Assembly (NCBI GenBank): GCA_002363155.1
Contig: DEWH01000005.1
Location: 59,680-123,679 of the forward strand
Direction of reading: 5' to 3'
Source of the DNA: Ruminococcaceae bacterium UBA3215
GTDB lineage: Bacteria > Bacillota > Clostridia > Oscillospirales > Ruminococcaceae
DNA length: 64,000 nucleotides
A program made the translations under genes and the position numbers. A model generated the notes under the pieces. The model was given only the letters and a program-made list of their open reading frames with translations. It searched no databases and was not told where the DNA came from. Numbering within the stretch: position 1 is the first letter of the stretch; every line of letters starts with the position of its first letter. Below are positions 1 to 8,206 of the stretch, piece by piece.

Positions 1-2
1 TT

Positions 3-230
3 GTTACAAGATACGTCGATAACCTCCGAATAAGGCGGAAGAAGGAAATGCTCGTCCGCAAGAAACAGGTCAGGGACGAAGAGAACGACTATATGAATTC
101 GATGCGGCGTATGATGTCGAGGAAGAAAACGCCTGCACAGAAGCCTTCCGAAAAGAAAACGGTTATCGGGCATATCATCAAGCAGCCGCAGAAAAAATCC
201 CGGCAGAAAAACAATAAACAGGGTCAATAA
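3..230 (+). CDS. C-terminal fragment of an unrecognised protein, cut by the window edge
   Basis: The frame is open from the left edge and ends at a TAA just before 230. About 75 residues are visible, very rich in Lys, Arg and Gln, with no hydrophobic segment and a basic, probably disordered tail ending NNKQGQ. An internal ATG at 48 exists, but no convincing ribosome-binding site marks it, so I read this as the end of a longer protein starting outside the window. It lies 39 bases before the RnfE-like gene on the same strand, so the two may share an operon. I do not recognise the family. Confidence 0.5.
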   Translation, partial: VTRYVDNLRIRRKKEMLVRKKQVRDEENDYMNSMRRMMSRKKTPAQKPSEKKTVIGHIIKQPQKKSRQKNNKQGQ

Positions 231-269
231 TGCCGTTATCCAAATAGATTCGGCATAAACGGATATACT

Positions 270-1175
270 ATGGAAAACAGGATCAATTTAAACGACGGTC
301 TCATAAAACAGAATATGGTATTTATGAGCGGTATGCTTATAGCGCCCGTCATTGCCTGTGCCACATCTCTTTCAAAGAGTCTGGCGCTGTGTTTTGTGTT
401 TTCCTTTGTTTCTTTTGCTGCAATAATTCTGTGCCGCTTCATACCGAGAACGATAGTCTATACCGTGCGCGTGACGCTCTATACCATCGCTGCCGCAGTA
501 TTCTATATCCCGGCGTGTCTGCTGGCGGAGCTGGTATTCGGTGAAGCTGTGATAACAAGCGCGGGCGTTTATCTTCCGATACTTGTGACGAACTCGCTTA
601 TCCTCTCAAAGACCGAGACGCGTTTTTATCTCGAACCGCCTGCCAATATGGTAAGGGACGTGATCGAATTTATTATCGGATTCGATGCTGCCTGCGCGCT
701 TACCGGATTTTTCCGTGAACTGCTGGCATCGGGAAGAGTAGGCGGCGCGGAGGTGCCGGTGCTGTTTACGATACCGGCTCTTGAAACGACATTCGGCGGT
801 TTCCTTTTCGTGGGCATAGGCGCCGGGCTGTTCAGAGCCGTTTATAACCGCAGCAAGAAACGTGCATCGGAGGAAGCGGACGACAGCGAGGATTCCCTTG
901 CCGAGTATGCCGAGGATATGGGCGAGTTCCTTGTCGGAAAGCACGGCAGGAGTGAGAAGATACGCATATACAAGGCTGCTGTCGGAAAAGCGAAAAATGA
1001 GAATGAGCTTCTCGAAATGGAGTTCCTCAGCAACCGCGACGTTCTTGCCGCGTTTGAAGCCATAGTAAGCGAAGGGCAGGAACTTTCCGCTCCGCCGGAA
1101 GAGAATGCGGAGCCCCAGGAAACCGGACCCGATGCGGAGGAAAAGGAGGACACAGACAATGGAAGCGTTTCTTAA
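270..1175 (+). CDS. RnfE-like integral membrane protein (Rnf-Nqr family) with long acidic tail
   Basis: 301 residues. The first ~195 residues hold about six hydrophobic segments laid out as in the RnfA/RnfE/NqrD/NqrE family, whose members form the membrane part of ion-pumping ferredoxin:NAD oxidoreductase. The similarity is distant. Residues ~200-301 form a charged, Glu-rich soluble tail ending in an EEKED run, which classical RnfE lacks. The gene overlaps the RnfA-like gene by 17 bases, implying translational coupling. No RnfB, C, D or G is visible, but they could lie upstream of the window. The ribosome-binding site is weak. A stand-alone membrane role unrelated to electron transport is possible. 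Confidence 0.65.
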   Translation: MENRINLNDGLIKQNMVFMSGMLIAPVIACATSLSKSLALCFVFSFVSFAAIILCRFIPRTIVYTVRVTLYTIAAAVFYIPACLLAELVFGEAVITSAGVYLPILVTNSLILSKTETRFYLEPPANMVRDVIEFIIGFDAACALTGFFRELLASGRVGGAEVPVLFTIPALETTFGGFLFVGIGAGLFRAVYNRSKKRASEEADDSEDSLAEYAEDMGEFLVGKHGRSEKIRIYKAAVGKAKNENELLEMEFLSNRDVLAAFEAIVSEGQELSAPPEENAEPQETGPDAEEKEDTDNGSVS

Positions 1176-1755
1176 TGTGATCTCCGCGGCACTTGCGTCG
1201 ATCTTCGTGCAGAATATGGTGCTTGAACGCGCACTCGGAGCAAACGTGCTCCTTTACGCGTCCCGGAAAAAGGAGCACGTTATCGGATTTGCGGCGGCGA
1301 TAGCCTACACCACCACGATATCCGCGCCTTTCGCGTGGCTTTTCGACACGATCTTCGGCGGATATGCGAATTACCGCATAATAATGCCGCTGCTGTATGT
1401 ACTTACAATAGCGCTGATCTATATTCTTACGCTTGTGGTGATATGGAGGTTTTTCCCGAAGTTCTTCAAATCCCTCCGGCGCTATGTGCATCTTTCCGTT
1501 TTCAACTGCTCCGTGATAGGCGCGCTGTTCCTCTGCTCACAGCAGGGCAAGGATATATTTGCCTATCTCGGTTACGGCGTGGGAACGGGTCTCGGATTTC
1601 TTGTGGCTGCATATCTGCTTTACGCGGCTTCCGCAAGGCTCAATTCGCCGCTTATCCCCGCGGCATTCCGGGGATATCCTATAATGATAGTATATGTCGG
1701 TATCCTGTCACTTGCTCTTTACGCATTCACCGGATATTCGACTTCCGCCCTTTAA
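1159..1755 (+). CDS. RnfA-like integral membrane protein (Rnf-Nqr family)
   Basis: 198 residues with about six membrane segments. The N-terminus (FLNVISAALASIFVQNMVLE) matches the RnfA pattern of a first helix ending in an N-x-V-L motif, followed by a loop like LGANVLLYASRKK. RnfA is a membrane subunit of the Rnf complex and pairs with RnfE. I start at the ATG at 1159, 8 bases after AAAAGGAGGA, instead of upstream in-frame ATGs inside the preceding gene; this gives the usual family length of about 190-200. It overlaps the RnfE-like gene by 17 bases. The pair probably forms one unit; its substrate is unknown. Confidence 0.7.
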   Translation: MEAFLNVISAALASIFVQNMVLERALGANVLLYASRKKEHVIGFAAAIAYTTTISAPFAWLFDTIFGGYANYRIIMPLLYVLTIALIYILTLVVIWRFFPKFFKSLRRYVHLSVFNCSVIGALFLCSQQGKDIFAYLGYGVGTGLGFLVAAYLLYAASARLNSPLIPAAFRGYPIMIVYVGILSLALYAFTGYSTSAL

Positions 1756-1789
1756 GGGCTGCGCATTTTCCGAAAGGAGACAAAAGGAT

Positions 1790-3076
1790 TTGGAAAAGCG
1801 GAAATATTACGGCAGAAAGATAAAAAGGACAAAGAATCTGTACCGGAGAAGAAAGACTGCCGGACAGAAGGTATTCGGCACGGTGATGCTGGTGGTTGCG
1901 GCATCTGCGATCGCGTTTCTCGGATTTTGCGTCGGCAAGCCGCTTCTCGACTACCTCGGCAGCATAGGAACGGATTCCCCGGCACAGGAATGGACTCCAG
2001 CCGCATCTTATATGCAGCGGCAGGGAGAGCCGGAGCGTACCGGTGATGTCGCGGCGGAGACGGACTATGGTGTGCCGGCTGTTGATCACGCGGAGCCGGA
2101 GACAGCCAATTCCGGATCGGCTGAAGCTGCGGCTGTGACTGAACCGCCTGTCACGGCTGTACCGGAGCAGACGACGACTGCCCCGCTTCTTATCCCCGTA
2201 AGCGACGGAACGCTCATTTCAACGGAAGTTCCCTCGGCGGCGCTTGCGAACCGCTCCTCTCTTGCGGCAGTTATTACAAAGGCGAAGAACAGCGGATACA
2301 ATTCCGCGGTAGTTCAGCTCAAGGACTCTAACGGCAATTTCAGGTACCGATCTTCCATTCCCGGAGTTTCGGGAAGCGATCTTGTAACGGGAACTATGAC
2401 TCTTGATGAGATAATGTCGGTGTTTGCCGAAAACGGCGTGGTTCCGGTAGTGAAGCTGGCTGTGCTGCGTGACGAGGAAGGCTGTGCGCTGTTCACTGAT
2501 ATGAGCTACAAGTGCCTTGACGATCCGTCGGTATCGTGGCTTGAAGCGGGACAGAGGCGCTGGGCGAATCCCGAGAGCGACTCGCTTAGAGAGTATTTCG
2601 CAAAGATCATCGCAGAACTTAAAGATGCCGGATTTCAGGAGATCATTCTTACGGACGTGATGTTCCCGGATTTCCAGCCCTATGACACGGAATGGATACC
2701 GGCGAAATATTTTGCGGCAGACAGATACAAGATGCTGTACAATGTCGTAAGAGCCGGGAACATCATAGAGATGAAGGCATCGGACGTTATCGGCGGGACT
2801 TACGGCAGGTCTGCCGAGGTGCTTAACGACATATCAATGCTGCACGACAACTCGGTCGCGCTGGTTATAAGCCGTGAGGATCTCCCGACAGAAGCCGGAT
2901 ATCCGGCAGATGCCAAGACACTTGCGGAGACTGTACTTGCGCAGGCGGCGAAAAAGACATTCGGGCTGAACGTGATACCGGTAATAGACGGCGCGGGATT
3001 TGACGACTCCGAAAAGTCGAAGATAGTGAGCGTTTTAAGCGAACTTGGCTATGAAAGCTATATTGTGGTACAATAA
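1790..3076 (+). CDS. Membrane-anchored putative glycoside hydrolase-like protein
   Basis: The start is TTG at 1790, preceded by GAAAGGAGA at 1771-1780, giving 428 residues. The protein has a basic cytoplasmic N-terminus, one membrane segment at about residues 27-52 (VFGTVMLVVAASAIAFLGF), a Pro/Thr/Glu-rich linker to ~140, then an alpha/beta domain with alternating strands such as NSAVVQLKDSNGNFRYRSS and QEIILTDVMFP. That layout resembles the putative glycosidase domain called DUF4015/GHL13, a TIM-barrel fold. Catalytic residues cannot be assigned by eye. It lies 34 bases after the RnfA-like gene and is followed by the yajC promoter. A role at the outer face of the membrane, perhaps on wall polysaccharide, is inference. 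Confidence 0.6.
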   Translation: MEKRKYYGRKIKRTKNLYRRRKTAGQKVFGTVMLVVAASAIAFLGFCVGKPLLDYLGSIGTDSPAQEWTPAASYMQRQGEPERTGDVAAETDYGVPAVDHAEPETANSGSAEAAAVTEPPVTAVPEQTTTAPLLIPVSDGTLISTEVPSAALANRSSLAAVITKAKNSGYNSAVVQLKDSNGNFRYRSSIPGVSGSDLVTGTMTLDEIMSVFAENGVVPVVKLAVLRDEEGCALFTDMSYKCLDDPSVSWLEAGQRRWANPESDSLREYFAKIIAELKDAGFQEIILTDVMFPDFQPYDTEWIPAKYFAADRYKMLYNVVRAGNIIEMKASDVIGGTYGRSAEVLNDISMLHDNSVALVISREDLPTEAGYPADAKTLAETVLAQAAKKTFGLNVIPVIDGAGFDDSEKSKIVSVLSELGYESYIVVQ

Positions 3077-3090
3077 TTGACAAATAATGC

Positions 3091-3119
3091 TTGCATTTAC
3101 CGAGAAAATATAGTATAAT
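3091..3119 (+). promoter_or_regulatory. Sigma-A-type promoter of yajC
   Basis: TTGCAT at 3091-3096, a 17-base spacer and TATAAT at 3114-3119. The expected start near 3126 leaves a leader of about 36 bases with a GGAAAGGA ribosome-binding site before the ATG at 3162. Confidence 0.75.
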
Positions 3120-3161
3120 AAAGTGTATTCAAATACAGGCACAAAGGAAAGGACAGAAGTT

Positions 3162-3524
3162 ATGAATTTTGAAGCAATAAAACTTATGGCTGCAACAACA
3201 GCGGATCCCGGAAACCAGGCAAGCTGGACATCAATGCTTATTACGATAGTACCTCTTGCGCTGATGATAGTTGTATTCTATTTCCTGCTTATCCGCCCCG
3301 AGAAGAAGCGTGCAAAGAAGGAAAAGGCTATGCGCGAGAATCTGCAGGTAGCAGATGAAGTCGTTACTATCGGCGGTATTATCGGCAGAGTCCTCAGCAT
3401 TCAGGAAGATACTGTTGTAGTCGAGACCGGCAGCGACAGAAACCGTATTCGTGTGCTTAAGTCCGCTATCGCGGAGAACCGTACCGCTCACGACGATGTC
3501 GAAACGGTTACGATCAAGAAGTGA
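3162..3524 (+). CDS. yajC: Preprotein translocase subunit YajC
   Basis: 120 residues. After a short N-terminus there is a single membrane helix at about residues 24-44, then the family hallmark FYFLLIRPEKKRAKK, followed by the compact cytoplasmic domain with VADEVVTIGGIIGRV. YajC associates with SecDF and the SecYEG channel. The start at 3162 follows AAAGGAAAGGA and gives the usual length of about 110-120. The gene is probably monocistronic: it has its own promoter and a strong terminator downstream at 3806-3839. No secD or secF is in the window. Confidence 0.93.
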   Translation: MNFEAIKLMAATTADPGNQASWTSMLITIVPLALMIVVFYFLLIRPEKKRAKKEKAMRENLQVADEVVTIGGIIGRVLSIQEDTVVVETGSDRNRIRVLKSAIAENRTAHDDVETVTIKK

Positions 3525-3536
3525 GAGAGATTTGAG

Positions 3537-3770
3537 AGACTTTGAGAGAGTTTCAGAGAAGGGGCTCTGCTTCGGCTGCTTTTTATGCGCGCGTCGTGCG
3601 CGCTTTTGGCAGCCTACTCGCGGCATCGTGCCGCGACCCTGTGACCCCGCAAGCCCCCTTTGAAAAAGGGGGCTTGACCCCCTAAACAGACTGCTGTTTT
3701 TCATAGCGCACAGCCATGGGCAGCCGCAGCGAAAAATGCAGTGGGGTTGGCGAAAACTACATTTCAGAAA
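3537..3770. repeat. Composite hairpin repeat copy 1 (two-hairpin cassette plus 3'-end modules)
   Basis: In the 395-base gap after yajC. It holds a GAGAGA-rich stretch right after the stop codon, a GGGGCTCTGC module at 3561-3570, the two-hairpin cassette (outer stem GGCTGC/GCAGCC at 3574-3579 and 3609-3614 enclosing a GCGCGC stem; second hairpin CGCGGCA-TCG-TGCCGCG at 3619-3635), a perfect AAGCCCCCTTT/AAAGGGGGCTT hairpin at 3651-3675, and a module at ~3720-3770 shared in inverse orientation with 5041-5110 and 29030-29105. Confidence 0.8.
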
Positions 3771-3805
3771 CAAAGAGAACTGTATAGAAGAATGTAAAAA
3801 GCTGA

Positions 3806-3839
3806 CAGCCTGATGTGAATTTCACATCAGGCTGTTTTT
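3806..3839 (+). terminator. Intrinsic terminator downstream of yajC
   Basis: A perfect inverted repeat (CAGCCTGATGTGAA / TTCACATCAGGCTG) with a single central base, followed by TTTTT. Confidence 0.9.
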
Positions 3840-3919
3840 GTATATCCCGAAAAAAATCGGAGATACTATCAAGGCATTGAAAAATGCACAATCAGACGAT
3901 CGAAAGGAAATGATATATC

Positions 3920-4984
3920 ATGAAGATAAAGGCAGCTATGCTTATCTGCGCTCTTTTTGCGGTGATGTTCGCATTCGCCGGCTGCGCGGATAAGAAGGAT
4001 AATACGTCCGGCTCCGGCACAACAAGCACCACTACCACAACAACAGCGACTTCCCTCTCGGATATGGCGACCGATGACGGCGAGTATGAAGCCGGTGAGG
4101 ACGGTGTTGTTACAGATGATCACGCGGACACCTCTGCTCCCGAAGCAGACCCCTTCGAGTCCGGCAAGGACAGGATCGAGGAGGGCGACGAGTCGCTCCG
4201 TCCCGGTGATGTGACAGATGACGGTATCGTATCAAGCAAAAATGACAAGGACGAGAAGGTAACTTCCGACGAGGCGGCATTCGCCTCGTCTTACATCACA
4301 AAAACCTCGCTTTCGGAGAAGAAGATCGGCTGGGGACTCGGCAAGGAGCGCGACAGTTCAAACCGCCCCATAGACGCAGTACGCGCTGAGGAGAAATACT
4401 CCTCTCTCGGCGGCAGGTTCATAGCTTCCGACGGCACGATCTGCCTGACATTCGATGAGGGTTATGAAAACGGCTATACCGCATCTATTCTCGACACGCT
4501 GAAAGAAAAGAACGTGAAGGCGGTATTCTTCGTAACATACGACTACTGCAAATCGGCTCCCGAACTTGTCCGCCGCATGATCGACGAGGGACATACCGTC
4601 GGCAACCACACATGGTCGCACCCGTCAATGCCGGATCTGACACAGAAGGAAGTCTGGTCGGAAGTCATGAAGCTGCACGAGTATGTAAAGAACGAATTCG
4701 GGTATGAGATGACGCTCTTCCGCTTCCCGAAAGGCGAGTTCTCCGAGCGCACTCTTGATGACCTGCATAATCTCGGCTATACAAGTCTGTTCTGGTCATT
4801 TGCGTATGCGGACTGGGATACGAGCCGGCATACAGACCCGGCGGAGGCTCTTGCAAGGATAGAGGATTCCACACACAGCGGGATTTACCTTCTCCACGCA
4901 GTTTCGGATACGAATGCTGAGATCCTCGGTCCTCTGATCGACTACTGGAAAGAGCAGGGATATACTGTAGAAGCGGAAATTTAA
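3920..4984 (+). CDS. PdaA-like polysaccharide deacetylase lipoprotein
   Basis: 354 residues. A lipoprotein signal peptide ends AFAGC, with Cys22 as lipidation site, then comes an acidic Thr/Ser/Asp-rich linker to ~residue 125. The NodB deacetylase domain has motif 1 TFDEGYENGYT at 167-177 and the metal motif HTWSHPS at 220-226. YENGYT is characteristic of PdaA, which removes the acetyl group from N-acetylmuramic acid on the way to the muramic delta-lactam of spore cortex. The second motif-1 acid, Asp in most NodB enzymes, is Glu170. The ribosome-binding site is CGAAAGGAAATG. A terminator follows at 4990-5020. Activity on vegetative peptidoglycan is an alternative. Confidence 0.85.
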   Translation: MKIKAAMLICALFAVMFAFAGCADKKDNTSGSGTTSTTTTTTATSLSDMATDDGEYEAGEDGVVTDDHADTSAPEADPFESGKDRIEEGDESLRPGDVTDDGIVSSKNDKDEKVTSDEAAFASSYITKTSLSEKKIGWGLGKERDSSNRPIDAVRAEEKYSSLGGRFIASDGTICLTFDEGYENGYTASILDTLKEKNVKAVFFVTYDYCKSAPELVRRMIDEGHTVGNHTWSHPSMPDLTQKEVWSEVMKLHEYVKNEFGYEMTLFRFPKGEFSERTLDDLHNLGYTSLFWSFAYADWDTSRHTDPAEALARIEDSTHSGIYLLHAVSDTNAEILGPLIDYWKEQGYTVEAEI

Positions 4985-4989
4985 AAGAA

Positions 4990-5020
4990 AAAGCGAGCAG
5001 GGATACCTACTCGCTTTTGC
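4990..5020 (+). terminator. Intrinsic terminator of the deacetylase gene
   Basis: AAAGCGAG (4990-4997) pairs with CTCGCTTT (5010-5017), extended internally by AGG/CCT, with a short T-run. It begins six bases after the stop codon. Confidence 0.75.
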
Positions 5021-5200
5021 TATACTCTGATATTTCAGCATGGAGTCTTCGCCGACCCCACTGCATTTCAGTCAAGAGCCGCCCATAGCAGAAAACTTTG
5101 AAATACTGCATCAGTTTAGGGTGTCCAGCCCCCTTTTTTAAAGGGGGCTGGCGGGTCTGGGCGGAGCCCAGTCTCAAAAATCTTAAAATTCTCTCAAGTC
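5019..5200. repeat. Composite hairpin repeat copy 2, abutting the 3' end of glyS
   Basis: Read toward glyS (minus-strand gene), it contains a TATACTCTG-type segment, the GTCTTCGCCGACCCC module, AAATACTGCATCAGTTTAGGG, a CAGCCCCC/GGGGGCTG hairpin (5126-5150), the covarying CTGGGC-GGA-GCCCAG hairpin (5157-5171) and a TCTCAAG-rich stretch running into the glyS stop. Confidence 0.75.
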
Positions 5201-5202
5201 TC

Positions 5203-6579
5203 TCAGAAGAAAATTCTCTCTTCTATATAGCTTCTTACTTCGTCGATCGGGATCCTTACCTGCTGCATGGAGTCGCGTTCGCGGACAGTTACGCACTTAT
5301 CGTTCTCGCTGTCGAAGTCGTAGGTGATGCAGAACGGGGTTCCGATCTCGTCCTCACGGCGGTAGCGCTTGCCGATAGCACCTGCGTCATCATAATCAAC
5401 AGAGAAATATTTGCAGAGTTCGTCGGCAATAGCCTGAGCGGGTTCGGCAAGTTTCTTGGAAAGCGGGAGGACTGCTGCCTTGAACGGAGCAAGGAACGGG
5501 TGGAAGTGCATCACATTTCTTGTCGTGCCGTCTTCAAGCTGCTCCTCGTCATACGCTTCTGTAACAAGTGCAAGGAACAGACGCTCAACACCGAGCGACG
5601 GCTCGATAACATAAGGCACATACTTCTCGTTTGTTTCGGGGTCGAAGTATTCAAGCTTCTGTCCGCTCGTCTTGATGTGCTGTGTGAGGTCATAGTCGGT
5701 TCTGTCCGCAACACCCCAGAGCTCGCCCCAGCCGAACGGGAACATATACTCGAAGTCCGTGGTTGCCTTGGAATAGAAGCAGAGTTCTTCGGGACTGTGG
5801 TCGCGCAGGCGCAGATTCTCTTCCTTTATGCCGAGAGAAAGCAGCCAGTTCTTGCAGAAGTCCTTCCAGTAATGGAACCAGTCAAGATCGGTGCCGGGCT
5901 TGCAGAAGAATTCAAGCTCCATCTGCTCAAATTCTCGTACACGGAAGATGAAGTTGCCGGGGGTTATCTCGTTTCTGAAAGACTTGCCTACCTGACCAAC
6001 GCCGAAAGGTATCTTCTTGCGGGTGGTGCGCTGTACATTCGCAAAGTTTACAAAAATGCCCTGCGCAGTCTCGGGACGGAGATACAGCTCGGATTTGCTG
6101 TCCTCGGTAACGCCCTGGAATGTCTTGAACATAAGGTTGAACTGTCTGATATCGGTGAAGTTTGCCTTGCCGCAGTTCGGACACTTGATGCCCTTGTCGC
6201 GGATATAGCTCATCATCTGCTCGTTTGTCCAGCCGGCAACATTCGTGCCGTCGAAATCTTCGATAAGATTGTCGGCGCGGTGACGGGTCTTGCACTCCTT
6301 GCAGTCCATAAGCGGATCGGAGAAACCGCCGATATGACCGGAAGCCACCCATGTCTGCGGGTTCATAAGGATAGCGCTGTCAAGTCCGACATTGTACTTG
6401 TTCTCCTGCACGAACTTCTTTGTCCATGCGCGCTTGATGTTGTTCTTCAGCTCAACGCCGAGAGGGCCGTAGTCCCATGTGTTCGCAAGACCGCCGTAGA
6501 TCTCGCTTCCGGGGTAGATAAAGCCGCGTCCCTTACAGAGAGCGACGAGCTTGTCCATTGTTTTTTCTGTGTTCTGCAT
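5203..6579 (-). CDS. glyS: Glycine--tRNA ligase, single-chain class II type
   Basis: 458 residues, the usual size of the homodimeric glycyl-tRNA synthetase. It charges tRNA-Gly with glycine in the cytoplasm. Visible hallmarks are the N-terminal GRGFIYPGSEIYGG, a zinc-type pair of CxxC motifs (CKEC, later CPNC), class II motif 2 with FRNEI and FRVREFEQME, motif 3 EPSLGVERL, and a C-terminal anticodon-binding domain starting about residue 350. The ribosome-binding site reads AAAGGAAG upstream of the ATG. The gene starts 18 bases after the lipoprotein gene on the same strand, so both likely use the strong promoter at 7169-7197. No T-box-type leader is visible directly upstream. Confidence 0.97.
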   Translation of the reverse strand: MQNTEKTMDKLVALCKGRGFIYPGSEIYGGLANTWDYGPLGVELKNNIKRAWTKKFVQENKYNVGLDSAILMNPQTWVASGHIGGFSDPLMDCKECKTRHRADNLIEDFDGTNVAGWTNEQMMSYIRDKGIKCPNCGKANFTDIRQFNLMFKTFQGVTEDSKSELYLRPETAQGIFVNFANVQRTTRKKIPFGVGQVGKSFRNEITPGNFIFRVREFEQMELEFFCKPGTDLDWFHYWKDFCKNWLLSLGIKEENLRLRDHSPEELCFYSKATTDFEYMFPFGWGELWGVADRTDYDLTQHIKTSGQKLEYFDPETNEKYVPYVIEPSLGVERLFLALVTEAYDEEQLEDGTTRNVMHFHPFLAPFKAAVLPLSKKLAEPAQAIADELCKYFSVDYDDAGAIGKRYRREDEIGTPFCITYDFDSENDKCVTVRERDSMQQVRIPIDEVRSYIEERIFF

Positions 6580-6597
6580 TTTGTTGCTTCCTTTCGT

Positions 6598-7131
6598 TTA
6601 TTTGTCTATATCAGCTTTTACTGCTCTGAATACTTCAATATATGTGTTTGAGAAATCGGCGGGGGCTTCTTCGAGCTCCTTGTCGAGTTTATGCACTTCT
6701 TCGACGTCCGCTGCCGTAAGATTATTTTCTCCTTTTTCACAGAAGCCGAGGAATTTCCGGCATTTGCTCAGATACTCGCGCTCGGATTTCAGCGAATCGA
6801 CGATCTTTTTCTGCTTATCGGCATACTGCTCGGGCGGGGTGACGCTTTCCACCTTGTTTAAAGCGGCTTCCATATTGTCAAGATCTTTCCCGGCCGCGTC
6901 AAAATCCTTCGCTTCAAGGTGGTCTGTAAGGGGGAAGCTGCATTCCGCGTATTCGTGGAAGACCTTTTTCAGCGTTTCGAGGTATTCCTTGCCGTCGGCA
7001 GCAACGCGCACCTCAGCGCCTGCAGCTGTTGTTACTGCCGGTGAAGCGGAAGACTGTGCGCCGCCGCAGCCGGAGGCTATCATTGCCGCAAGAATAAGTG
7101 ATAACACTATTATATTGTTTCTTTTTTGCAT
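6598..7131 (-). CDS. Small lipoprotein of unknown function
   Basis: 177 residues. A signal peptide with lipobox ASGC puts the lipidated Cys at residue 22, so the protein is exported and membrane-tethered. The mature part is mostly helical, with Lys/Glu-rich segments (EYLETLKKVFHEYAECS, EEVHKLDKELEEAP) suggesting a helical bundle. I do not recognise a family. It is transcribed from a perfect promoter at 7169-7197 and lies directly upstream of glyS. That linkage may be only shared transcription. Confidence 0.75.
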   Translation of the reverse strand: MQKRNNIIVLSLILAAMIASGCGGAQSSASPAVTTAAGAEVRVAADGKEYLETLKKVFHEYAECSFPLTDHLEAKDFDAAGKDLDNMEAALNKVESVTPPEQYADKQKKIVDSLKSEREYLSKCRKFLGFCEKGENNLTAADVEEVHKLDKELEEAPADFSNTYIEVFRAVKADIDK

Positions 7132-7168
7132 TTCGTTCTCCCTGCTTTATAATATTAATATATAGTGT

Positions 7169-7197
7169 ATTATAGCATATTCGTGTGTAATTGTCAA
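7169..7197 (-). promoter_or_regulatory. Perfect sigma-A promoter for the lipoprotein-glyS unit
   Basis: On the minus strand: TTGACA (7197-7192), a 17-base spacer and TATAAT (7174-7169). The leader to the lipoprotein ATG is about 30 bases and carries a GGGAGAACG ribosome-binding site. Confidence 0.85.
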
Positions 7198-7207
7198 TAT
7201 AACGAAA

Positions 7208-7240
7208 CGGCGGCGCAGTTGAAACTGCACCGCTGTTTTA
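7208..7240. terminator. Candidate terminator hairpin between two divergent-function minus-strand genes
   Basis: GCGG-C-GCAGTT (7210-7220) pairs with AACTGC-A-CCGC (7223-7233) with one mismatch. The T-run is better on the plus strand (TGTTTTA) than on the minus (CGTTTCGTT), so its use for the upstream minus-strand gene is only probable. Confidence 0.5.
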
Positions 7241-7268
7241 TATGCGACATAAATATGATATTAAATAC

Positions 7269-7901
7269 TTACTTTTTCTTAACAATTAGAGTTATTTCTG
7301 CGTAGTCACCGTTGTTCATATAAGCGCGTATTTTCGCCTTGCCCGCTTTCTTACAGGTGACGGTACCTCCGTCAACGGAAGCTACTGCCGACTTTGTAGT
7401 TTTCCATGTGCATTTGCCGGTGTAGTTGCTTGCAAGTGCGGAGAAGTCAAGCGCGTCACCGACTTTTACGTTGAGAGCGAGGGAGATAATGGGAGTGTTG
7501 TCGGGAGTGAAAGTGTAATATAAATCAGAAAAATCTCCATTTTTGTCCCCGACAACTTGCAAATAATAAGTACCTTTCTTTTCAATAGCTATGGTCTTAG
7601 AACGACCCAAATTAAAAATATAATCTGCGATTTTTTCACCGTTCGAATTATACAATATGGTGTCACTCGTTGCTATATAGTGATAATCTCTATACCGAAA
7701 TGTTATTTCGCCTGAATCGTTTAACACTATTTTATAATAAACAGTTTGTCTATTCGATTTGAATGTCATGTTGTATGTTTCTAAAGCATCAATCTTTACA
7801 GCCCCGTCAAAAACACTTTTCGCACTTACCTGCACACTAAAGCAGCACACAAACATAATAACCGACAAGAGCACCGCTGTCAGCTTCTTTAACTTTGTCA
7901 T
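7269..7901 (-). CDS. Secreted protein with C-terminal Ig-like (Big_2-type) domain
   Basis: Start chosen at the ATG at 7901, preceded by ACGGAGGAAAATA; longer in-frame starts have no such site. 210 residues. A Sec signal peptide runs to about residue 28 (cleavage near VSA). A beta-rich region of ~105 residues follows, with an IYTATSD-like central part and Tyr-rich strands. The C-terminal ~75 residues carry the Big_2 pattern (LNVKVGDALDFSALASNYTG, then KSAVASVDGGTVTCKKAGKA), typical of surface adhesin and wall proteins. The middle of the gene (about 7500-7800) is visibly more AT-rich than its neighbours, which hints at separate origin. Confidence 0.7.
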   Translation of the reverse strand: MTKLKKLTAVLLSVIMFVCCFSVQVSAKSVFDGAVKIDALETYNMTFKSNRQTVYYKIVLNDSGEITFRYRDYHYIATSDTILYNSNGEKIADYIFNLGRSKTIAIEKKGTYYLQVVGDKNGDFSDLYYTFTPDNTPIISLALNVKVGDALDFSALASNYTGKCTWKTTKSAVASVDGGTVTCKKAGKAKIRAYMNNGDYAEITLIVKKK

Positions 7902-8143
7902 ACTATTTTCCTCCGTAAATTGAATTTTGTCGTGAAAGAAAAAAGTGCGCAGCAAAGAGCCGCGCACCCGTAAAAATGCAAAGCTCGATTTGCTGCGACA
8001 CAAATTTCTTTCAACAATGTTATTGAAGTACGAAGAAGAGCCTGCAAATTTACCATAGTATTATGATAAATTCAGACTTCAATAAACATTGCTATTAAAA
8101 TTTATGTCGCAATTATATTTTACCATATACGGAGAAAATTGTC

Positions 8144-8178
8144 AATAAAAACTCCCGACACATAAACTGCGCCGGGAG
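8144..8178 (-). terminator. Intrinsic terminator downstream of ilvE
   Basis: On the minus strand CTCCCG (8178-8173) pairs with CGGGAG (8157-8152) and is followed by TTTTTATTG. It lies about 125 bases past the ilvE stop, beyond the hairpin repeat, so the repeat is part of the ilvE transcript. Confidence 0.8.
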
Positions 8179-8206
8179 CAATATTATCATACTGTGCTGT
8201 GACTTG

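Noticed and set aside
5098..6651. A 517-codon open frame on the plus strand opposite glyS
   Set aside because: It mirrors the glyS coding strand, has no ribosome-binding site or recognisable domain, and starts inside a repeat. Similar long mirror frames lie opposite ung/cyclophilin (15327-16502), secY (53886-54842) and ftsZ, and are explained by codon use.
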